From Xiphophorus maculatus (lineage: Eukaryota; Chordata; Actinopteri; Cyprinodontiformes; Poeciliidae), in contig NC_036454.1 in NCBI RefSeq assembly GCF_002775205.1, positions 14,528,882 to 14,592,881 of the forward strand: a stretch of 64,000 nt of DNA, given 5' to 3'. Under the pieces are notes generated by a model, which saw only the letters and a program-made list of their open reading frames with translations, did no database searches and was not told the DNA's origin. Shown here piece by piece: positions 49,401-61,400 of this stretch; position 1 is the stretch's first letter; every line of letters begins with the position of its first letter. Made by a program: the position numbers and the translations under genes.

Positions 49401-52400
49401 GGGGAAGTTAAACTTCTCAGAAAGCAGCTGAAGTCAAATGTTCCCTCCTTTCATTTGGGAGAAACCAGGAGTCTGCAACCTTTACAACCCAGAGAGCCAC
49501 TTTTATGGCTTTATGACCACAGACACCTTTGGTTAACTGTGTTGTTTTGTCTATGTGGGAAGACTAATGTAACAGTATTAACCTTACATCTAAGTTTCAA
49601 ATTGTTTCATGCTCCTGTTGCAAAACTTATTTCTGGCAGGATAAATCCATCGTATTTATCTGTTTAATTGTTCAGAGCTCACGCATGTTTGTCAAACCGA
49701 TCTCCCTACAAACTTTTACTGTAGCACCAATAAGCAGCCACAGATCTATCCAACATATTTCCATCCAAAATCTAATTTTTATAAGGACCGGTGTTTAAAA
49801 TCAACAGCTCTTACTGATAAACCCGATGACTTCTGGGCAACTTGAGCCTTGCTCTGAGGTGTGGGTAGGAGTGTATTCTGCTACAATTACAGGATCTCCT
49901 GCAGGCAGGCCAGCTGTGACTGAGAGGAGCTCTGAGGAGTCCTCCATGTCATTGAACCTGTCCTACTTTTACTCCCCACTTCATCCACTCCTGAATTATT
50001 CATCTCTACGTTACAACTGGTGACAAACACACTCAGTTCAGGTTATTTCAAACCCACAAATCAAGGCCTGACTAAAATCTTATTATCTAAGAATGATTTT
50101 GGGTGAAAAAATGTAATGAACATTGCAGAATCTGTCAAAGGAACCATATTATGTCATCTAACAACTGGAACTGTGGAAAACAAGGATGAATGAGAACCTG
50201 AGTTTACAGAACCCCAGGGACGACCCAGAACCCTCTACATGCTTGGGCTGAACCCTCTAGATCCATGTCAATGGCTGGGTGGATAAAAAAATACTTTCTC
50301 TGGAGAGATATCTCATAAACTGGGAGTGGCATACCTAAAAGTCTAACTGAACAAGACAGAGTCTCTCCTGTAATTTTGCAGGAAGACGTTTTCATCGTGA
50401 CAGCTATTGATTTGCTCACTTTGAAAAAGCTGCGAATCCGACATGACAACACTGAGCCTCACTCATCCTGGTACCTGGATCGTGTTGAAATAGTGGACAC
50501 AAAGGAAGACATAACGTAAGTGTAACTTGTGTTTCAGTGCATTTTTCTCTATTTTCTGACTAAATATATCTGTACACCTAAACACATTAACAGTTTTAAA
50601 AGAATAAAAGCTCTGATTAGTTTATTTCTGGGGGTCTGTAGGTATTACTTCCCTTGTAACCGCTGGCTCGCAGTGGATGAGGATGACGGGCAGATAGCAA
50701 GAGAGCTAGTTCCTGTTGATGAGGCCTTTATGAGGCAGGATGAAGATGAGGAGGGGACTAGCGCCACTTTGGGACTGGAGCAAAAATGTAAAGTGCCTTA
50801 AACGACTGAAGCAAATTATTAACATAATGTACAATTTAGTATATGACATGATATTAACCTCTATTACTGTTATTGCAGCCATGTCCACTACCTATACTCT
50901 CAAAATAAAAACTGGGGAAAAGAAATATGCTGGAACCGATGCCAACGTTTTTGCCATCCTGTTCGGTGAAAAAGACGATACAGGTGAGCCCCGGCGTTGC
51001 CATGGCAACATAAAAATCCTGCCTAAAGGTTAACTGGGATGTGAAACTCCTGTTGATTCAGGGCTCATCAACCTAAAGTCTTGTAAAAACTACAAGAACA
51101 AGTTTGAACAGGGGATGATCAACGAGTTCATCGTGGAGGCAGTAGACCTGGGCGACCTGGAGAAGCTCCGGATTGGACACGACAACTCAGGCGAGTGAAA
51201 AAGAAAACCTTTTTTTAAACAGAAATAAAATGAGATTAAATTATATCAAAATATCTGATGTTTTTTATTCCAACAGGAGGTTCATCCGGTTGGTTCCTAG
51301 ACTGGGTTGAGGTGGATGCCCCATCTCAGGGTCAGAGACTACGTTTCCCATGTGGCCGCTGGTTGGATCCAGCAGAGGATGACGGTGCCATCGTGAGGGA
51401 TCTCTATCCTGCTGACTTACAGACTGAAGTTTACACTCCATGTAAGCAAAGCTAATAAAAAACATTAGTGGGAATGGTATTTATGGAAATGTGTTTTTTA
51501 GGAACCAAATATGTTAAATTTTACAAAATAGGAAAACACATGCTCAAGTGTTTAAAATCAATGTTTTTGCTTTAAGTCCAACTTTTTATGACACTTTCAA
51601 AACATAATGGTAGTCCAAGGTGTGCACAGCAAAAGGCAGAAAGACATAAATCAAAAAGAAAGAGCTTGTAAAACAAGAGCTTGTAAAACACTATTCAGGC
51701 ACAATGTACAAAGTGAAAAACAAAAACGATAATTAAACGGTGAAATTTCATATCACAGGTCACAAAACTAAGCAAATCTCCTGGTTTCTTGTTTTTCAGT
51801 CGTGCCTTATGAGATCAAGACATTCACCAGTGATGTGTTTGCTGCGGGGACAGACGCTGACGTGTTCATCGTCTTGTATGGACAAAACGGGATGTGCACG
51901 CTGCAGAAGCACCTGTGTGTAAACAAGAGAGAGCGACGCCTTTACTTTGAGAGAGGAGCAGAGGACATGTTTATTGTGGAGGTGAGAAAGTGCGTTTTAG
52001 AATAAAGATGGCTTCTTGCAGCTGTTGGTTTGCAAACAACCAGGTGTTCTTGTCTCAGCTGGAGGACATTGGTGATGTGATAGAGAAAATCAGGATAGGA
52101 CATGACAACAGAGGCACCAACCCAGGGTGGCATCTTGACAGGGTGGAGATCAGGCGACAGCTCCGGAAAGGAAAGGTATCCAATATGCACTCCAGACTAC
52201 AACGCTTTCTCGGAAGACTAAATAAATTATGAACAGTTTAGTAATATAAAATTTCTACTGGCCGTCCGTATTAGTCCAACCTAGCTTGACTTATTTGTCT
52301 GTGGTTAACTTCAGGGCTCAGAGACCACGATATTTCCGTGCGAGCGCTGGCTGGCCAAGTCTGAAGATGATGGAGAGACGATGAGGGAGCTGGTCGCCTC

Positions 52401-55400
52401 TGACATCATCACCCAGAAGCTCCTCCGGGACGGGACACTAAAGACGACCGAAATGGAGGTGGAAGATGCTCTGGAGAGTAGGTTTTACTCTGATTTAGAT
52501 GAACAAGTACAAATTATTTTACTTTTACTTATCATATTGTTACATTCACATCAGTATCTTTAGTGAATGCATTTTAAAGCACACACTGCATACACAAAGT
52601 TGGCTCAAAATGGTCAAAAATAAAATGTTAAGATAGGTGTAACTGTTCAGACTTTGTGATAAATCAACATATGAGCTGCTGTTGACTTTCAAAATGGTAT
52701 AGACAAGTTTCCACTTAATAGTTTCCACTTCCATATTTTTACCTTGCTCTGTTTCTGCCAGTGAGACTTCTTCCTGATGGAGTTTGGGGAAAATTCAGCG
52801 TTCTGACAGAATAAAAAATTTTGGTAACACTTTATTTGAAGGGGTGTGCATAAGACTGACATGACACTGTCATAAACATGACATAACACGTGTTATGAAC
52901 ATGCAGGAGTCTTCATAAATGTTTACAACTGTTTTCATGAAGTGTCATTTGGTAAATAATGACACTATTAATGCAAAGTTGCACTAAAAGTTGTATTAAA
53001 AGTCAATTAAAAGTGTAAACTTTGCTTTATTTGGACAGTGATGATCCTTTTAATGCAAAGTTCTATTAAAATTTGCAGGTTTTAAAAAAGGAAGGAGTTT
53101 CCTATAGGGGCAGTGAAAGGTTTACCAGGCCTGTTGTAGAGTTATAATCTGCAGCTCCACTTTGCCCAGCATATTGAGTTTCCTCTTTTTGTTTTTCGTT
53201 TTTCAAGCCTGCAGCTGTTCCTACATGTTAACTCTCGACAATTGTTTTCATTGGGAAAACCCCTGGAACCCTATTCTGCTCAACTTGAATCACCATTCAA
53301 AGTTGGTGACTAGTTGCAAAATGTAAAGGCGTTCAGAAACCAAGAATGAGTTGTTTCTCAGAGAAACAACCAGACTGAAACTCTGCTGGAAGTGAACGTC
53401 TGACAATCGTTTCCCTGAACTAATCCATGAACAATGTTTACTCCTAGCATCAAAAAAACAACAAATTTCCCATTAGGCAGAAACCATATTTCTAGTAGTT
53501 GAGGTTATATTACCTCATTAATAAACAGTAACTTGTTATATTTCCTGAGTTTTGCTCTATTTTTATGTAAAAAGACAAATATCAAAATGCTTAGAAAGGT
53601 GCAGGAATAAAGAATGTACTTTAAAAGTCAATATAATGAATTATTTCTGACATTTAATTGAAGTTGGATTGGATGCAACAAACAAATACACTAATATGTG
53701 AATTAAAGTATGTTAGCATAAGCTGGAGGGAACCCAGATACATTTTGCAGCCATCAATAACGTTCTTTTATATTTCTGTTTGTATATCTGACCACTCTTA
53801 TTATGATAAATATCTAGATTAATTTAAATAGATTTGTTTCCTGGCACTTACCTGATTATTAGCATAAAGCATAAATTTTAAAATACGTTCTCGTGTGTGT
53901 TGAAACACTCAACTGTGTCAACCGTTTCTCTTTTGTTAAACATTTTGGAAATAATCCTCTATCTTCATTATTTCATTTACTTTGTTCAAAAAAAAAACTA
54001 ATACCACACAGAAAATACAAAATAAAGCCCCACCAATTATTAGTATCACTTGGAAGATTATTATTTTTGTCATATTTTGAGACCATAAGCATAATTGACA
54101 GAAAAATACAATAAACAATATAAAAATTTTAAACATATTCTTGTTTTTAAAATGTCATTGCTCATTAGAAGCTGAAAACTTCTAATGACCTAAACTGCAG
54201 TTTGTGTAAAGAAATGTAATTTATATATTTTATTTTTATTTTTTTGTAGTTGTGTACCTGAGTGTAAAAGAGCGTTAAGTCCACTGTATTCATAGTTTGG
54301 ACTCCTCTCCTTCACAGCTCACGCATACAAAGTGTCGGTGCGGACAGGTGACATGTACGGAGCAGGAACTGACGCCAACGTTTTCCTCACCATCTACGGA
54401 GACCTGGGAGACACCGGAGAACGCAAACTCGCCAAATCTGAGAACAACAAGAACAAGTTTGAGAGAGGAGAGGTATTTATAAAGTTCAACGTCCAACAAT
54501 GTTGGTGTGTGGAGACATTAAACTCTATCCCTCATTCTGTAGGTGGACAGGTTTACAATTGAGGCTGTGGACCTGGGGCAGGTGTTTAAGATTCGGATTC
54601 GTCATGACAACACCATGGTGGGAGCTGATTGGTACCTGGACCAGGTGGAGGTGCAGGATGAGGACACAGAGGAAGTTTACATGTTCCTGTGTGAGCGCTG
54701 GCTGTCGACAAAGAAAGAGGACAAACAGATAGACAGGATCTTCTACATCAAGGTCTGTTTGAGTCAGTGGATTATTTTCTGTTTTACAGACGAGGAATGC
54801 AGACGAAACAAGTTGAAAATGGTTGCTAAACCACCAATGAAGAAACATGACCTTCTGAAGAGAATAAATAGTGCTGCTGAGAGAGGTTCAGGAATGATTT
54901 AAGTTTCAGAAGGAAAGAAAGAAATTACATCCTTTGATTATTCTAATGATTAATTAGGACAAGACAACCCGGCTTTTCCACCCTGACTGTGTTCTTATCT
55001 GGTACAGAAAAGAGTCAAATAAACAACTTATATGCTCTCAGAGACTTAAAACATAGAAAACTTTAGATTAATACTGACTGAAGTTTATCTCTGCTCTTTG
55101 TCCTTTACAGTACATTTGATAAAGCAGATAAATATGCAGGTAGACATAAACAGAGTCCATTTCTTCAGCTCATCCCCCAAATTTTTAGAAGACAAAGGGA
55201 CGAGGAGGGGATATCCTGTTAAAAATGTAAAAGTAAATATTCCTCCATGTTTTTAATCGTGTTTGCTTTACAACGTATCATAAGGTAAAAGGTTCTAAGA
55301 ACTAATTAGATCCTTCAAGTACAAATGTATTCAAAACTTTAATGTCTGTCTGAATCTTCTAAGCAGTTTTTATGTTGAAAAAGTATTTAAATTTCCATTT

Positions 55401-58400
55401 AATTTCAATGTTTTTTCACAGCCGCTGGTTTTGTTCAAAGAATTATTAGAAGAATCACCTGTTAACATAGTTTAAATGAGCCTTGAAATAAGATTTTTAG
55501 TTCTTTCCTCCTTTTCTTACATCAATACTTTTCCTAAATAGCTAAAAAAGTTTGTTCGTCCTTCTGACACTTTTAACAAACAAACCATTTTGTTCCCATG
55601 TCCTGAACTGATTGTTCTTAGTACACTATTTACTCAGCCAGATTACCATGAAGATTCTCCAGTCTAACGTAGATTTTTGTTCCACTGTATTTTCTGTTCT
55701 GGATCTTTTCTGTTAATTGTGGATCTGAGTCCCATTTGGTCCCTTCTTCTCTTGAAACAGCCGATTATGACCTCAGTTCAAGCCAAAAGATGTCATTGAT
55801 ATTTCCACATTTTTAAACGCTAAATAATGAGATTATGTTTTCCACTACAATGCCTGCCAAAAGTATGAAGCGTGGCAATATTTTTTAAAACAATCGTTTT
55901 TATTCTTATACAGTGTTCTGTTTTGTTTTGCATTACTAAAATCTGTTCGGTGGGTCCATTACAGGGGTATGAGGGTGAAAGGAATACTGATCCATATTTT
56001 ATGAAGATGGCCCAGTCCAGACAAGGACTCGATAAAAATGCCAATAAGAAGAAAAAGAAGAAAAAGACTACAGTGGCCGAAGAAGGTCCAAGTAAGCAAC
56101 CCTTTAAAAATCACTGATATCAACATGGAAAACAGTCATTACACCTCCTGCTTGCTCAAGTTCACAGAAAAAAATGTCCCACCGCATCAATATGATGCTT
56201 GTTATTTAATTGAGACAAGATTTCGTAACTTCTTGTTTTGTTGCTGTGTTTGTAATTTTGTTTTTATCAAAACTGTTCTCTCAATGAGACAACCTGCATA
56301 AATAACGGTCAGATAATTCAAAATCAAAAATATCTCTTTAGTAAAGCTGAGATGTTGACGATGATAAGGTAAATAAAACTTCACTGTGAAGGGTCTGAAA
56401 ACATTCTGGGATTCCTTTGAGAAATGAGGAAAAACATCTGAGGAGCAGAAAATGGAGGCGAGCATTTATAAACTAATGAAAAAAGGGATTACTGAGGATC
56501 CTGAACTTCAGATGAAATTATATTATCTTTATGATGATTACAGCAGCTGGCTATATAAACTGAATGTTGGTTTGATATCAGATAGAGGCTAATCTAATCT
56601 AATTTAATTTTCGGGATGGCTCGCCCTTTGAGATCGATTATTTTCTTTGCCGTCAGATATTTAAATACATTCCCTTGTCATTTGACAGTTTGCCTTTATA
56701 AACTAGGTCAAATGTTTTTACCCACAGAGGAGTTTATACCCACAACTCATCTAGTGGCAGTTTTAGTTTCACCTGGTTCAAATTATGTTAAAAAATAAAT
56801 TTAAAAAAATCTCCTACTAAGCACCTTTTGCTTTCCATTTATTAATCTTAAAAATAATCAACATATTAGTAGAAATTATTTTTAGCAGCAGATGCAACCT
56901 TTGCTACAAATGATCAAATGTTCACTAAACAAATCTTGTGTTTTGCATTTCAAACAATCACATTTTTAATTATTTTTAAAAATGTATTTACTTATTTGGG
57001 TCTTTTAAATATTTCACATTTTCTAATGAGTTCTAAAAAATGCAAAATCTGCAGAATGTGACAATTTTTCATCCGATTAACCATCAGAAAAGTCAATAGA
57101 ATAATTTATTACTAAAATAATCATCAGTTTCAGCCCTATTAATTGATAAAAAGTCAAATGAGAACATAGTTATAGTTATAATTTTCTTTTATTCCAAACA
57201 GGTTTTTTAAAAACAAGAGAACAAGCAATCAAACATGTGCAAACAAAACCAAGAATAAAATAATTTGTTTGCCACTACTTTTCTGTTTGAAAAGGAGGAA
57301 GAAGTGAACACTTATTTAATTATCTCAATTTAATGAAATATGCTACCTACTGACACAATATTTACCCAAAATTTGTAATTAAAACCATATGCCTGTTTAA
57401 TATACTGTGCTAAACAGCCAACAAATCAATTATGTTATACAGACAAAATGGTTACAAACTAATTCTCATGAAACACACTAATCTGATCTCATTTAAATTA
57501 AGAAGCAGATTTTCTAAAACGTCACATTTCTTTGTTTGAGTAGTTAAATTTGAATCTGATCTGGTCCCTCATGCAGTCATTCCTTATCACTTCACGGTGT
57601 CCACTGGGGTGGACCGGGACGGCAGCACCACAGCCAGGGTTTATGTCATCGTCATCGGGCCGAACGACGCCGAGACAGACCGTCTGTGGCTGGACCTGGC
57701 AGAAGGAAAGAAATGCTTCGCAGCTGGTGGCATGGAGCATTTCGTTTGCTATGGAGCTGACGTAGGAGAGATCAAGAGGGTGGAAGTGAGAATCTGGGAC
57801 TGTCTGTAGCTAAATCTGTGATGCTGCCTGTCTGCTGCTGCTGCCTCCTCAGTGTTGAAGATTTCACATAACGGCTTTCTAGCGCAGGAATAATTAACTG
57901 TAGCTGCAGTGCATGGGATGTGGATCAAACAAAATCAAGTGATTTCTGAATTCCCAGCTCTCTGTCTCCTCTCTCTGTCTCGTCTCTTGCTGCTGCTCAG
58001 CTCGGCCATAACGGAGTCACACCAGAGAGCTGCTGGTTGGTGGATGAGCTGTCGGTTGCTGTGCCAACCAAAGGTATCAAGTACATCTTCCCATGTAAAT
58101 GCTGGCTGGCTAAAGACAGGGGAGATGGTTTGACTGTCAGACTGTTGAACGTGCTGGACTCCAGCACCATCAACATTATCCGCAAAGTGAGTCATCGCTC
58201 TGAAAATATGAGCTGTTGGAAAGCAGAGCTCCTCTCATTTATGCCTGTTGTTCTCTGCGTTTTTGCAGGTTATTTATTCAGTCTCGGTTGTCACAGGAGA
58301 CACTCAGTATGCAGGGACGGATACGAACATTTTCCTGACTGTGTACGGGGCCAACGGGAGCACAGAGGAAATGTTGCTGCCGAAGAACGGGGATAGGTCA

Positions 58401-61400
58401 GTCCAGCAGCGATCCTCTAATAATAAAGAAAGTGTCCTCCTGATTAATAAAAGTCCCCTGATTATTTCTTCATCCAGGCTGAAGTGATGTAATTTATCAT
58501 CTGTGAAATATCTGAGAAAGATCTTTTATTTGCAACAAATCTCCACCCAATATTCTTGGGGAAAAAAAATGTCCCTTCTATAACAGAGACCCAATAAAAT
58601 TCCCATAAAGTCTCATTCTGAATTTTGTGATTTAATCCTGTTTCATTCGTTTCCCACTCTGATTCTGAGACTTTTTGCTTGTTTATTTGTTGTTTTATGC
58701 AGGTTTGAACGTGACCAAGAAGACACGTTCACCCTGGAGATAGATGACATCGCTCCTCTGAAGAAGATCAGAGTTCGGATCGATGGCACTGGGAGCCGCC
58801 CAGACTGGTTTCTTGACAGGGTAACATGAAAACCATTTATGTCTAAAACTGCAAACATTATTATAAATATCACCAAAATACTTTATCAGTGGTAGAAAAG
58901 CAATTATAGGGTCATAAAGTTGGTTTTATCTGGCACAAAATGTTTGATATTATTATTTAAGAATATTTTTTCGGTGAAATTTATCATTTATACAACTTTT
59001 AATACTAAAGGGACAGTATTATGTATTTTTCAGGCACATAGTACCATTTGGTAGCTCAATCAAGTAACTTTGTTACTTGCTGTATAAAATTTGACTTGTA
59101 ATAGGGCCTCTGTCGCTTTAAGAAGTCTTCCTCTTTCCGATACTCTGCCTTCAGCACATAATCAATAACAATATAACATCATGTAAACTCAAAAAAGTAA
59201 ATTTCATAAAATAGCTCCCTTTAAGTTCTCAATTAGTGGTAATGAGTCAATTATGTGAATTGTGTTCTTGAATTTCTTTAGATCAGAGCCTGATGTGATG
59301 TTTTTTGACTTCTTTTTTTTTGCCTACTTCATGTTGTCAGACAGGCCCTGTTTAAACTTTTTATTGGATGTACAGGTCAAATAGTTATTAAAAATGTGGT
59401 TAAATTAGTTAAAAAGGGGGAAATGATTGATATTGCTTGAAAACAGCATTTTTTCTATTCCTTTTGTTTTATATGAACATGTGGATGACAATGTAAAACA
59501 ATTCAGACTGAAAAAAAATATCAAAAACAGAAGACATTTGTCACAAGCATCTTTCTAAAAAATGACATTTTAGCAGATGGGGAGATTTCTTTACATCCAG
59601 TCCTGTCGTACTGTCATTCTTTTAATGTTAATAATTAATTTAATTACTCCATGCTCACTTTTAGATCCTGATGCGGAACCTGACCACTGAGGAAGAGTAT
59701 CTGTTCACTTACGAGAACTGGCTGTCCAAGACTAAAGGACCGAAAAGGACAAAAGTGTGTGAGCTGCCAGCAGTGGTGGACGACGAAGAGATGGTGGAAA
59801 AAACAACCTACATCATCCAAGTTCAGACCAGCGACATCGGAGGCACGTCACATGAGTTTTAGACAGTATTTCTCTTTACTTTTTAAGTAAATTTCATGTT
59901 TTTCTGTCTCGTTTTTAAACATTTGGTGTAACGTTTCAGGTGGTGGCACCGACGCCAACGTGTTTTTGATTGTGTTTGGGGAGTACGGCGACACCGGGAT
60001 GCTGCCGCTGAAGGAGAGCACCAACAGGAACAAGTTTGAGAGGAAAATGAAGGACGTGTTTCGGTTTCCTGATATGCTCAGTCTGGGGGAGCTCTCCAAA
60101 GTCCGAGTGTGGCATGACAACAAAGGTGAGAAGAGGAAGCCTGCAGAGTGCAATACTCATGATGCAAAATGACGTATAATGCATGGGAACAAAACCAGTG
60201 CCTTCTATTCAAATCCAGACCTGTAAACTGTTTAGAAAAACATTGTTGAATGCATCAACATTTGGATCACAATGCCTCTCGTACAAACAGGCCCAGCGCC
60301 TGGGTGGCATTTAGAGTACATCGAAGTGAAAGACGAGGCCATGGACCAGACCTTCAGGTTCCCCTGCGACCGGTGGCTGGCTAAAAATGATGACGATGGG
60401 CAAATTATTAGAGAGCTGGCTTGTGCCAACAATGAGTCAATAGACCTCAGCGATAAAACCAGTTAGTATAAAAATATGTTTATGCTGAAAGCTTAAAATC
60501 TTTTAGAGGTAATTACATTCACGTGAGATTATATGATTGCTTCTGCTCCATCACAGAATATGAAATCGCCACCATTACTGCTAACACCGGCAACTCCTCA
60601 ACCTCAGAAAACGCCTGGATTGTGTTGGAGGGAAGGAAAGCTCGCTCCAAGGAGTTTGTTCTGGAGAATAAGAAAAAGAAGTTTTTAAGGCAAGTCTTTA
60701 AAAACACTCTTATTGTGACGATCTTGTTTTGGTTCTCTTTTGTGTTTCTTTTCTGATTATTCTTCTGGGTTCATTATTGTCTAGAAGGTTTGCCATATTA
60801 GTTTATTCTTGTGTTTTGTTTGGACTTTAATTTGAAATCATATCGTGATAAATATCAAAACTGTTTGATAAACAGAAGAAATATCGATAATGTTTCTAGC
60901 TTGCATTTGTATCACCTATGAAAATACATAAATAAATCAAATTGGCTTCAGAAGTTGAAAAGTTACTCTGGCCTGATGATTCACAACTCTGTGTGGGAGA
61001 AAACAAACTCTGCACGCTGAACTCATCATCTCCACTGTAAGACATGGTGGTAGCAGCATCATGCTGTGGAGCTGCTTTTCTTTAACAGAAAGAGGAAAGC
61101 TGGCCAACTGAGAAAGACTGGATACTAGCAGGACTAAATTCATTAGTCACTGAATTAGTGGATTTAAGATTTTGATTATTTGGGAAGCAATTTCCAGGTA
61201 TTTATTTGTGAAATTTTCTCTTTTATGCATTGTTTTTATTGGTTTATCACATAAAATATCTGTATAACACATGGAAATGTGAAAATGTTAAAGAAATATG
61301 AATGCATTTGCAGGGATCTTACATAATCTCCCCTCGTTCATGCTTTCTTTTTCTGCCCTCCTTTATCTTCTCGCGTCTCTTTTCTCAGGAAAGATTATTC

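Noticed and set aside
54753..54790. A 37-bp intron joining exon 31 to an exon at 54791
   Set aside because: Too short for vertebrate splicing, and the joined frame stops at once. Exon 31 joins exon 32 at 55965 in frame and matches the mammalian linker.
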